This document shows positions 45,831 through 56,967 of a DNA stretch of 64,000 nucleotides, piece after piece (the first letter of the stretch is position 1; the number at the start of each line of letters is the position of its first letter). The stretch covers positions 149,071,405 through 149,135,404 of the forward strand of contig OX422221.1 in NCBI GenBank assembly GCA_949130495.1, written 5' to 3'. This DNA comes from Sambucus nigra. Lineage: Eukaryota > Streptophyta > Magnoliopsida > Dipsacales > Adoxaceae. The translations under genes and the position numbers were made by a program. The notes below the pieces were generated by a model that did not search any database, was not told the DNA's origin, and saw only the letters and a program-made list of their open reading frames with translations.

Positions 45831-47262
45831 ACCACAATGCCTGTGCCTAAATTCACGACAAAAATTTCGAAAGTACGTAATCACGAAATGATTTTTTTTC
45901 GAAGTACATGATCGTAAAACGGAAAAAGTTCACCAACAAGAAAAAGTGTAATTTAAAAAATTGTCTATAATCTCCTTTATTTATAGAACTGTCCACCCTA
46001 CTTAACAAATAAAAAATAGTCTAGCATCATTCGAATAGTCTAAATTCACATTTAACATGAAATGTACAACCGAATTCAATTTGTGCCTCAAATAAACAAA
46101 GCATTATTTTTTTTAAATTGAACATAGTATCCTTTTCTTATTGGACTATCAACCCTGCTTGAAGCATAACAACCAATTCAACAATATTCAAAAATCCTAA
46201 ATTCATCTAACAAATACGTCAATGAAACATGGTTTTTAAAAAATCACATATATATCATTTGAGGTCATCCCACATGTTCCACTACAATGATTGTCCGTAA
46301 TTTTCAAAATTAGACCTAATACAAAAAAAATATAGTTAGTCAATTGAAATGTGTAGTCAATTATTATACAAATCATGCTAATTATTAATTATATGGCAAA
46401 TACACTGTGTCGCTAGCATGTTGCTAAAGAGTTTCCAAAAGGGAGACTTTGTAACAAAATGCATAGTTTATGGTCATTCGTTATGAAAAATGCATAGTTA
46501 ACTATGTCGATGGCATGATCGTACTATTATCCCCATGTGTTTTTTTAATTCTTAAAACATATGTCACTATCTTGCAGCGTCTATATGATAGAAATTAATG
46601 AAGTTTTGAAACTAACAATTACTCTTACACTTGTCATGGTAATGACGATGGCATGCTCATACTTTTATCCCATGTAAGGCATGTTTATCATAAAGCCAGC
46701 CAACTCAATGTTCTTAGACACGTGACATGCCAAAAGACATTAAGGTTTTTTAGACTTTAAAATATAATTTATTTGAAGACATTTGGAGAACTAAATGCAG
46801 TTTATCCATTCCCTTATTTAGGGGTGCATTTAAATTCTAGACAAAAGTAGATAAAATTAATAACAAATACCATATGCATCCAAGAATACAATTATAGTTT
46901 AGGTAAAATTTTCTCCATAAATTGTAGTTCATTTAAACAGGTGAAACAAAATCTACACATGTAAAACATTACGAGATTCCAACTGTGTAACCTTTACTAA
47001 GGAAAGCACAAAATGAGATTCCAATTGTGAGAGTTGGCACTGTACTTTTGTCTTGAGGGAGAAATAACCAACCACCCCAACATTAAACTTGTGAAAAAAA
47101 ATTCACAAAATCTTGACAAATCCCTGTGTAATAATAAAAAATCAATAATGAGGGACGTACTCCATATTCAACGCAATAATAACAATATGCTTGAACTTTT
47201 AATCTAAGTTAAATGATTACAATTTGTCAAATTTGGAATATAAAGATTATAAATCAGCGTAC

Positions 47263-47450
47263 CTTTTTTTTATAGAAATATGAACCATAGGAATGAAATC
47301 TTTCAATGAATTACAAAGAAGTTCTGCTACCAATTTCCCACCAGTTACATTCTCTTTACAAGGAATTAAAAAATTTGCTGACAATGCTTCTTCGGTAAGG
47401 GGGAGATAATTATTTAGCATCAAACTTCCCACTCTTGTTAGAACTATATT
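47263..47450 (-). pseudogene. Captured exon B in Helitron 3, unidentified
   Basis: Open frame of 62 codons flanked by TTTGCAAG (acceptor) and AAG|GTACG (donor). It reads NIVLTRVGSLMLNNYLPL, then TEEALSANFLIPCKENVTGG, then LVAELLCNSLKDFIPM. It has no stop and joins in phase with exon A. The protein is not recognised. Confidence 0.45.
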
Positions 47451-47528
47451 CTTGCAAAATTGAACCAATGTAATGCATCTAAACTTTAGTCATTATAGTT
47501 TGAAAATTATAAAAAAATGAACTTTTAC

Positions 47529-47615
47529 CTCAAGAACAGTCCCTTTAAGGCCAGTGACTGATATATGAGGTTTGCTTAGTTTAAGTGAAAATGGCACAAA
47601 GTCATAAAGTAAAAT
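47529..47615 (-). pseudogene. Captured exon A in Helitron 3, unidentified
   Basis: Frame reads LLYDFVPFSLKLSKPHISVT then GLKGTVLE, followed by GAG|GTAAAAG, a good donor. Phase 0 matches exon B after a 78-base intron. A further exon-like piece may end at about 47,699 (GTAGCT donor). Confidence 0.4.
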
Positions 47616-47899
47616 TTAACGTACGATATGATTCGATAAATATTGGATTGAAATAGAAAAATTCGAGATTGGAAAATTGAAGTAGTAGGAAGCTACCTTT
47701 GTTGGGCATAAACACCCCAAAACCTAATTTGGGGGTTATAGAGCATAGTTTCCTACTCTGTCAACTCCTTGCCATTAATTCCCATATATGTGATAATCAT
47801 ATAACACTATTATATCAAAAAGAAAATCTAAATATAAAAAATCAAATTAGAAGACACACCAATCATTCACATAGTGACAAAGCAACATGAAATATAAAT

Positions 47900-50050
47900 C
47901 TAATTTCCAAATCCAAATTCATAGAATCAATTTCTTTGTACTTTGTTTTCTACATAAATCAGCTAAAATAGTCGCATGTTATAATGAAATAACAATATAA
48001 CATTGGCGGAATAAAACACATCTGCCTCTGCAATAAACCCCAAAGCCAACAACTACCATTTTTAACCGAAAATCAAAATTACAAATGGAAATTTCTTCAG
48101 AGTCAAAATAATAGTGTGCTATAGCTGATATGTTTTGGCGAACTCAAATAATATGATAGTAGCTCATAGCTGATATGTTTTTCTAAAACAATGGATGAAC
48201 TCACAAATATCTGAGTTAATGCAGTGTATAATAGTGTACTATTATTAATGATGCAGCTTTTTCACCATTAGAAAAGTGGCAGTCAAGGTATAGAATACTT
48301 TCCACACATGTGCAAAAGTTCTATTAATAGGAGGAATCATGTTTGTCAATCAAAGACGGTAGAACCATTAAATGGATTCTATCCTCCAAACCTCTCTTAT
48401 ATCTTTAATAAAGTTGCACTAAATAGTTATGAGGTGGGTGTTGAACACACATGAGATAAACACAGTCATAAAACTTCATATAATCTTCAGGTGTGAAGAG
48501 TGCACTAGTGGGGTATCCAACATACTTAACTCTTCTTCCAGATTAATGGTTTTCATCATCCTTCCACTCGTTCTCCCTCAATTACTATTGATTCTATTGA
48601 TTCAAAAGTCAAAACTAAGCACTTAAAAAATTATTTTTTTTGGAAAAATAATCAAACTGAAAAGATTCCATTGATTCTATACTTTATGAATTTGACAAAG
48701 CGATTCTTTTATCTTATTAGCAGGAGGAATCAACATCATCACGAAAGCTAAACACATATGTGATTGATATGTGTTGTGTATTATATGCCAAAAAAATGAA
48801 AAAATTGAAAGACATAAAATAAATCTAGTATTCCTAAATTGAAGCATCTAAAGTATACTATATAAAGCCACTTAAAAGTGCGAAAACATATTAACAAGTT
48901 ACAATTGAGCACTCAAAAATAATAGAATAAGAGTTAAATGCACCATTGAAGTCCCAAATGCATTAATTGAATCCAAATACACATTCAACAAACAAAACTC
49001 ACCACAAATACTAAAACTACTCTAGTTGACATAAACTAAGAGTTAATGACACGACAATAAAATCGCAGCTACATGTTTGAGAACTCTCGGGTTAGCAAAA
49101 TACTTAATAATAATGACGAATGAAATATTACCTAAAACATACGTGTTTACAAAATGGGGAATAAAAGAATATTTGTTTGAATCCATTTTTTATCATGAAA
49201 GAAAATTAATTTTACATATCTTTAAATCCTGGAAATTATATATCAAGACACCCATTAAAAACTTAAAATCAACACCTTAAAAACAAATAAAACAGTAAAC
49301 ATAGATGTACCATCAAATATTTCCTCAACATTCAAATTTGGGCTACAGATTATGTAGCTTCAACAAGAGAACTTCACTTATCCCATACATTAAAAATATA
49401 TAAAATTAATATCAAAGATCAAATCAACCTTAGAATAACACCTTATTTAAACAATGTACGACATGAAAATGCCCAACTTAAAACAAACCTTTTTTCTTGA
49501 GACGATCAATTCTCGATTTGAAAGTAAAAAGGAAAGTTCCTTCATTATGGAAATTTTATCTTTTCAAATTAGAAATAAAACTACAACTACACATGCATTA
49601 CACCTGTACCACTACATCATGTAATATGCTTAAGTCATTATGTCAATGCAGTAGAAAATTAAAAGTCAACAACCAAAAATACAAAATGAAATAGAGAGCA
49701 TTACCTTTTTGTGTCAATAATGATAATTCAGGTTTGAACCGTCATTCATTCCAATATTAAAAAGGGGCATTTCATGGTAGAATTTTAGATGAAAATGATA
49801 TGTATCCAAACTTATCTCCAAAATATATTCCAAAGATAATTACGTGTTTGTACATTCAGATTGGTCACACAGGAGGTACAATCACCTAATGCATTTTGGG
49901 GATGTTTTGGGACGTGTAACATTACTCAATTTTAATTCCAACATGGACAATATGAATTTTGAAAAAATTAACAAATATACGAAATATAACCACCCCATGT
50001 TTTCAAAACATAAAAATTTGGGAAATTAATTATTTTCATATCTAAAAATG
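47900..50050. other. No feature recognised
   Basis: AT-rich sequence, probably Helitron interior and intron-like. Short ORFs have no family support or codon bias. Confidence 0.3.
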
Positions 50051-51241
50051 ACGATCTTGATTTATATAAAAAAAAGTATTTTTATCGAAATTGAATTCGG
50101 ATTACAAATAGGAGAGTTTTGCATTTTATAAAATAAGGGGAAAATTGGGATGTCAGGGAATCCGAACCGGTTCAGATGGATGAGCGAACCAGTTCGCTTG
50201 AAAAATTTTGCAAAATTAAAAATCTTTATTTCTAACTCAACATTCAACACAAGATTTGAAGAACTAAACAAAGATTTCTCATGATTGTTCAAGAATAAGT
50301 TTTCGTTGTTTTCTAGAGAAGAAGGCAACCATCCAATCAGATTTTTCAAATGATTTTTACAGGCATGAATACTTGTTGTTCGCCTTTGGTATTATGCGTT
50401 TCAAATGCTAATAATTATTGTTTTCTTAAAAGAAATTAGAAAGACTAATTAGGGAAATTGAACTAAAGTTTGATACTGATTTTATTCAAATTTTTAATAC
50501 GAGTTAAGATTAAAAACCCTTACATGCTTAAATTAGAGGTAGGGATTCTGTCAGAATTTATGACATTCACATGTAGAATGAATCGTAGAGATGTTATAAA
50601 TTGATTTCCACATGTAAAAGCACATTTATTATGTGCATCTTGTAGAGTAGAAATTTATTGTTGTATGCTCCCAAAATTATTCGTGTGAATAGAAAAACTA
50701 TAAATTGATGAGAAAATGAATTGTTTTAATTAATGTTATAATTAAACGGGCATAATTTGGATAAATAGTGATCTTGCAATTAATTAAAATTATTGTTGCC
50801 GCTTTCTAAGTATGGGACTAGATAGTGTGGGTTTTTAAGGATGGATGATTGCAGGGTGGGGTGAATTGTACGTCATTTTCGTTGGATCGTTGTCCTAGGT
50901 GTGAGGCTAGGTAGTAGTTATTGGTAGGTATTCTTGCTAAATGATAGGCTAGGATACAATTGGGTTTTGGAGACCCTTAGTGATGGGACTAGGGGTACTT
51001 TGAGGAATTTATGCTCGATAAAAGGGTGGGGCTAATAGAAAATAACTAGAACTTGAGAAAATTGATAGTTAATGCCTAAAGTAATAAAAGAGTATTAAAT
51101 TGAATTTACATCACGAGTATGTGGTTAAGTGAAGATAATTGGGTTGACTGTCTATAGCAATGTGGGTGTGTGTTGGCGTCACGAGTATGTGCAGAGATGA
51201 TAGATATCGGGTCGACTGGATATAGTGACATGTCATGCGTG
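50051..51241 (+). mobile_element. LTR-like fragment, plus orientation
   Basis: Contains CCGAACCGGTTC and GAACCAGTTCGC near 50,163, comparable with the AATCGATT cluster in the LTR at 53,920. It then has GGGACTAGG and TAGGCTAGG type sequence and GGGTCGACTGG. It ends where a minus-strand LTR begins at 51,242. Similarity is by style only. Confidence 0.35.
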
Positions 51242-52248
51242 TGTGACAACCCGCTCATTAAAATAAGAGGTGGCCATCCCGATACTTCAATAATTACAAG
51301 AATCATAGATGGTCCATTCTTAGCATCAATGTCGATACAATAATAATATGAAATAACCACCAAATATTTTAGAAAATGGATTGTCAAATTTAATTTTGTA
51401 AGTTAAAAGAAAAGCATTTAGACAATCCAATTTGAAAGAAGTTGGATATAAAAATCAACGTGTAATGGTATATCAATAATGTATAAAGTAATAACCGAAT
51501 AAGCTGTCGGTTAACAGACTAATACAAGCAGGTTACACCGAGTATTACGATTAAAAATCACATATTATAAATTGAGTACAAAGCATAAGCAACACACCCG
51601 AATAAGTAAACTGATCCTATCTAGAGTATAATGGATAGAAGTGTCTATAACGAATATCCTACAACATCCTCAAAATGTTATAGCTCCATGACAACTGAGA
51701 TGAAGAGGTCAATACGGGCGCCCTTGCGAAGGAGCACCTAGACGAACAAAGAATTCATGCAAAACAAAGAAATATAGACATGTCAGGGCCCGGTTTGATA
51801 TGATCACCATGTGAATAAAATGCATGACAGTTATGAATATCTAATCATCAACATGAACTTAACTTTATCTCACAATTAATCATAAAATTTCTCACCTCAT
51901 ATTCTAAAAGTACAACCTAGCGCAAAATCAATCACAATGCTCAATGTTCATAAAAGCATGGGAGAACTCCTCTACTTTCACTCCAAGATATTTCATTTCA
52001 GTTATTCACAACTTAAATACATAGTCCCTTTTCTCTTAAGTAAATTATATTTAAAGCAATTTATTTCAAAAAATGCTTCACCAATACAGTTTTATACCAT
52101 TTAACTTTATAGTTCCCTTTCTCTCTGGGAAACATATTGAAAGCAGTTATCAACAAAATGCTTTACCATTTCCACTATTAAGAATACTTATAATCACATA
52201 TATATAACGTTTCTAAGGTTGTCCTTCCGAGTTTCCCCACTGGACGCG
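51242..52248 (-). mobile_element. Truncated Tekay-type LTR (about 1 kb of its 3' part)
   Basis: It starts TGTGACAACCCGCTC and runs parallel to 52,249-53,160 in order and sequence (for example GTCAGGGCCC, ATATGATCACCA, ATATATATAACG), then stops at CCCCACTGGACGCG. This is what remains on one side when a second copy of the same family inserted into it. Confidence 0.7.
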
Positions 52249-54936
52249 TGTGACAACCCGCTCACCAAAATAAGTGGTGGCCAGCCCGATACTCCAATAT
52301 AACAGGAATCATGGATGGCATCATTCTCAGCATCGTAATATATAATAAGTATACGGGATAACCACCATATATTTTAGAAAAATGGGTTGCCAAAAATTTT
52401 GTTTTATAAATTAAAGAAATAATTTATACAACCCAATTTAAAAAGAAAGTGGAAACCCAAGAGAACTTATATAAACCATAACCAGAATACAATAAGGGGG
52501 CCGAATATGCTGTCGGTCAACAGATACATAACCAATATAACATGTTCATTAAGTTACATATTAAATCCATTAGACAGTTATAAAATTTTGGGCCACACGC
52601 CCGACTAAAAGACCCGATCATAACTAGAGTGCAAAAATAAAAGCGTCTATACAATGTGTCCCGTAATACCCACAAAATATCACGGCTCCAAAAAGTTCAC
52701 CGGAATGGGAGAGTCAGTACGGGCATCCTTGCAGAGGAGAATCTGAGCGGATACAAAATTCATGCACAACAAGAAATATGAACAGGTCAGGGCCCAGTTT
52801 TATATGATCACCAGATGAATAAAGAGTATGACAGCTATGAACAGATAATCATGATAGATAAAGATGAGAATCTACCTACGTAATTCAAAGAATAAGCTAA
52901 GGCAATTTAAATAATCATAATTTAATTCAATTATGCAGGAAGATAGGAATAAATAACATTACTAAAGCTTTCATCCTTTATATTATGTTTATTCATCATT
53001 CCGTCCCTTACAAGGAACTATAATCACAATAGTATGCTCTTTGTGGCATTTCATTATGCTCTTTTTGGAATTTATAATCCATCAAGTCCCACTTGATTAA
53101 GAATAGTTATAATCATATATATATAACGATTCTAAGACCGCCCGTCCGGGTTTTCCCACAGTGCGCACCCCTAAATAACAATTATCTTCAAGGGCCTATC
53201 AATTACGACAACTTGGGCACCTACAACGTAAGACATCGGGAAGCGTCCATATGGCTGCGAGAGAGTCATAACCACACCCAGAATTACCTCACCATCACAG
53301 AAAATATACAACAAGCGCTCATATGGCCTAGGACTATATCCACCCTGCATTCACTAGCCAGGGGGCTTCACCTCACGCGCGAACTTCACTTATGATGGCA
53401 TTTAGAGAGGGTGTTTTTAAACAAATCATCATTCACATATTATGATTAAGTAAATTATCATTTACCATCATCATTACCGTATTCACTTCCATTTTTATTT
53501 CATTTTTCATTTGCCATGTACATGTTCATTTAATGGATATATCCCATTTTATTCGAAGCATATGTGAATCATATCATCATTTTCTCTCATCATATACTAC
53601 ATTCCCAAATTATTCTCCAAGAGATCATCATACTTCTATTATTCACAAGGTTTTGTATACCTCAATTGAGCCCCTCAAGTCTCCCAATATGACATTATAA
53701 CTCCTAGACTCCTAGTAATTTACTAAAGAAAAGTAATGCCCGAACATCACTTTATACACTCTCAGAATAAACCCCATTTAATACATTTCTAATTTAGGGT
53801 AGCTCCCCAACTCATCTAAAAATCTAGGACTCTAAGTTTACTTCATACAATAAGGTTCCTAATCCCTATGCCTAAAGAAAATGGATTAGAATTGAGTTAT
53901 AAAACGAACTCAAAAATAGTAGGAAAGCGAATCGATTCACCCAAAAAGTGAATCAGTTCGGACTAGGAAACCTGGCACTCTGTAAACTGCCAAATCGTTT
54001 TGGTTTGGAACGAATCGATTCGGTCCAAGCAGACCTGGAAGCTAACCCAAAGCGAATCGATTCGCCCCAGGGGCCGAATCAATTCGCCCCTGTGAATTTG
54101 CCAAGAATGGGTTTTGGGTTATAAATCCTAGTTTTTCCCCAAAACTCAAATCCCTTCATTTTTAACAAACAAACAACAACATTAATCTACCCCAAAGCAT
54201 CCTACATGATTATCAATTAATATTATCCATAATTTCATCAACATAAACCATAATCAAGGCTCAAATACCATAAATTCCATTTTTTTTCCATAAATGCTAA
54301 TACACAACTATCACACCATTTACTCATCTTAAACAATATATTAGCAAGTAAAAAAATTCCCTTAGGGTAGGAATCTCAGATTTTCTCTTGGTAGAAGCAA
54401 TCCCAATCTTCAATCTCCAATTCTCTCTTTCTCTGCAAAGTTATCTTCTTCTCTCTATCTCTCTACGTTTAGTAATACGCAAATAAGAAATGAAATGAGG
54501 TGCAAGACTTAAATCGTTGCTTAGGTCTAAAATTCCCAACTTAAGTTGTTAATACCACAATAAAATAATTCGCAACTACACAATTAAGCTATAATCAGTC
54601 AAAAGTGCCCGAAATATAAAATAACAATATGGCACTTATTTTGACTATCTCGCACATTTCCGAACTAACTACGCCCTCCAAATTATCGTTTGGAAATTTT
54701 ATAACTCATTTCAAGTTCTGATTTTATTTTAAACCATAAATGTCATTTAATGCACATGACACTATAAAACGCACATGATGATATTTACATACACATACAG
54801 TAAATATGCAACAATCTAGTAAATATTAACTTTTATCACAGTCAATTAATATTTAATCCATTTTCTAACATTTTATATAATTACTTCACACACGAAATTA
54901 ATATAAAATAGGTTCTCAAAAGAGAGGGTTATTTCA
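52249..54936 (-). mobile_element. 3' LTR of a minus-strand Tekay-type gypsy element
   Basis: 2,688 bp. On the minus strand it starts TGAAATAACCC at 54,936 and ends GGGTTGTCACA at 52,249. A polypurine tract (AAGGGGGGAG) lies directly upstream at 54,939-54,949. It contains the CGAATCGATTCG palindromes at 53,928-54,080. The ~100-aa plus-strand ORF at 53,093 has no family support. Confidence 0.8.
53920..54095. repeat. Cluster of CGAATCGATTCG palindromes
   Basis: Perfect 12-bp palindromes at 54,011 and 54,053, and near copies at 53,928, 53,952 and 54,078, each in a GxxCGAATCGATTCGxxCC context. They lie in the LTR, probably upstream in its transcribed part. Related degenerate motifs occur at 45,430-45,550 and 50,163. 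Confidence 0.8.
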
Positions 54937-54938
54937 TA

Positions 54939-54949
54939 CTCCCCCCTTA
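54939..54949 (-). other. Polypurine tract of the Tekay-type element
   Basis: Minus strand AAGGGGGGAGT between the pol stop and the 3' LTR start. Confidence 0.75.
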
Positions 54950-54959
54950 TGAGGGAATT

Positions 54960-56330
54960 TTACCCCCAAAATTCAAGCGTACCTTGCCAGAAGAGATGCG
55001 GATACTTTTCCCGCATATCGTCCTCACGTTCCCACGTCGATTCCTTGGCATTGTGATGACTCCATTGGACTCGCACCAAGGGCACCACTCGAGACCTTAA
55101 CCTATGCTCCCCATGCTCTAAGATTGCGACCGGTGGTTCTTCATATGAAATATCAAGTTGCAACTCGATATCCTCAAAAGGAATATGCCAAAGGGCACCT
55201 TCACACCTCTTATACTTCTTCAAAGAGGAAACATGGAACACGTCATGGATTTGTTGTAAGGGTTTCGGTAAGGAAAGTTGATACACCACTGGACCTACCT
55301 TGGAAATAATAGGAAAATGTCCAACATAACACGACGCAAGATTTCCTTTCTTCCCGAATCACTTTATACCTTTCATTGGTGACACCTGCACCAAGACTTG
55401 AACTCCAACCTCTATCTCAACATGCCTTCTACCCTCATCGGCACAACTCTTTTGTCGATCTTGAACTATTCTAATGCGATTCCGGATGAGTTCAATCTTA
55501 GAAGAAGTATCCTGGATTATTTTTGGTATAAGGAACTTATTATCGTCCACTTCCAACCAACAAGCGGGTGATCTACGAGGTCTACCATATAAAGCTTCAT
55601 AGGGTGCCATCCCAATAGTAAATTGGTACGAATTATTATAAGCGAATTCTACCAAAGGGAGATATTATTCCCAACCACCTTTGAAATCGAGCATCACATT
55701 CGGAGCATATCCTCCAACATTTGGTTGACTCTTTCCGTCTGCCCATCTGTTTGAGGATGATAAGAAGTGCTTAACTTCAATTCGGTTCCCATAGCCTCTT
55801 GGAAACTTTGCTAAAAGTGGGAAAAAAAATCTTATCTCGGTCGAAAACTATATTTAAAGGCACCCCATGGAGTCTACCAACCTCCACGATGAACGGCTGG
55901 GCATAGCGAGCGGTATCATAATCCGTGCGCACGAGTATGAAGTGTGCCGACTTAGTCAAGCGGTCGATAATCATCCAGATAGAATCATGACCACTCTGTG
56001 ACCTCGGTAAGACCGTAATAAAATCCATCGATATACTCTCCCACTTCCACACCGGTATCTCCAACGGTTGCAACAAACCTATCGGTCGTTTATGATCTAT
56101 CTTGAACAATTGACAAGTAGTGCATTGGGATACAAACTCAGAAATATCCCGCTTCATGCCTGGCCACCAATACTGACGGCGCATGTCTTGATACATCTTA
56201 TCCCCACCAGGATGCACTGAAAATTTAGACCCATGAGATTCTGCCATCACGGCCCTTCTCAAATTCCCCTCATTCGGGACAATGAGTCTCCCGTGAAAAT
56301 GTAATCCACCTATTGATACCAAATTTAGTC
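54960..56330 (-). pseudogene. Tekay-type chromovirus integrase and chromodomain
   Basis: Minus strand, from 56,330 downward. First the zinc finger (HPGGDKMYQDMRRQYWWP, CTTCQ), then the integrase core with Asp boxes in SMDFITVLPRSQSGHDSIW and NIVFDRDK, and a Glu box in YHPQTDGQTERVNQMLEDML. Then come MVEFAYNNSYQFTIGMAPYE, PYEALYGRP and FHVSSLKKY. Last is the chromodomain tail VQWSHHNAKESTWEREDDMR with KYPHLF. The stop is at 54,960. Chromodomains target insertion to heterochromatin. There are frameshifts near 55,340 and 55,700 and a truncation at 56,330, where a Tat element is inserted. The RT half must lie beyond that element, outside the window. Confidence 0.92.
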
Positions 56331-56903
56331 TGCTGACATGGCTCAATAAAGTAAAGACACGTGGAAATCTACGTGGCAACAACAAACACTTCCGAGGAAC
56401 TCACATGCTCCGAGGAACCATACTACAACGAGGAACACTGATTCCCCGAGGAGCTCATACGCTCCGAGGAACGATAACTCTCCAAGGAACTCATGAATAC
56501 CGAGAAGCTTAGGCGGTCCGAGCAACTCAGGCGGCCCGAGCTACACCTCGAACAAAGCATTAATAGCAGGATAACCAACAGTTTGACTGTTCATTAAATG
56601 CTTATCATTCATACGCATACGCTTAAGGGGCATTGAATGTATTACCCTTTCATATGTACGTCATTTAATGTATTACCCTTTCACATTACAGCCTCAGGGC
56701 TATAAATACATTGTACAATCCTCATTGTAAGGGGACCAGAATTTCTTGAGATAACTGGTAATCAAGAATTCCCATATAATCAGCAATAACATAACAGTGG
56801 ACGTAGGCCATTCTTATAAGGCTGAACCACTTTAAAAATTCTTTATCTCATTTATTTATCTGTGATTGAATAATTAGATATGATCTAATTTTTTACATCA
56901 ACA
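56331..56903 (+). repeat. 5' LTR of the Tat-like element
   Basis: About 570 bp, from TGCTGACATGG (or TGACATGG at 56,334) to CATCAACA. It has six or more CCGAGGAAC-type repeats at 56,391-56,530, a TATA box TATAAATA at 56,701 and a putative start about 30 bases later. The start is fixed only by the break in the Tekay coding. Confidence 0.75.
56701..56708 (+). promoter_or_regulatory. TATA box of the Tat-like LTR
   Basis: TATAAATA in a GC-poor context after CAGGGC, about 200 bases before the LTR end. It is the likely pol II promoter of the element. Confidence 0.6.
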
Positions 56904-56905
56904 GA

Positions 56906-56925
56906 TTGGCACCGTCTGTGGGAAA
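56906..56925 (+). other. Primer-binding site of the Tat-like element
   Basis: TTGGCACCGTCTGTGGGAAA, a variant of the TTGGCGCCGTCTGTGGGAA site common in Tat-lineage elements. Confidence 0.85.
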
Positions 56926-56967
56926 CGACTGGTAATATCATTTTTCATCAAAAGCAATCCATCACAA

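Larger units (their letters stand above)
45829..50050 (-). mobile_element. Helitron copy 3 (3' end clear, far end approximate)
   Basis: The minus-strand 3' end resembles copies 1 and 2, with TTTAGGCAC, AGGCATTGTGG, then GTAG in place of CTAG. The following ~350 bases share the GAAAGTACGTAATxxCGAAA and TATTTATAGxACTxTCCACCCT subunits. The 5' end was not located, so the right limit is a guess set where LTR-like sequence resumes. It carries exon-like pieces at 47,263-47,615. Confidence 0.5.

Noticed and set aside
53093..53395. Plus-strand ORF of 100 codons
   Set aside because: It lies inside the Tekay LTR on the opposite strand to the element, with no recognisable domain.
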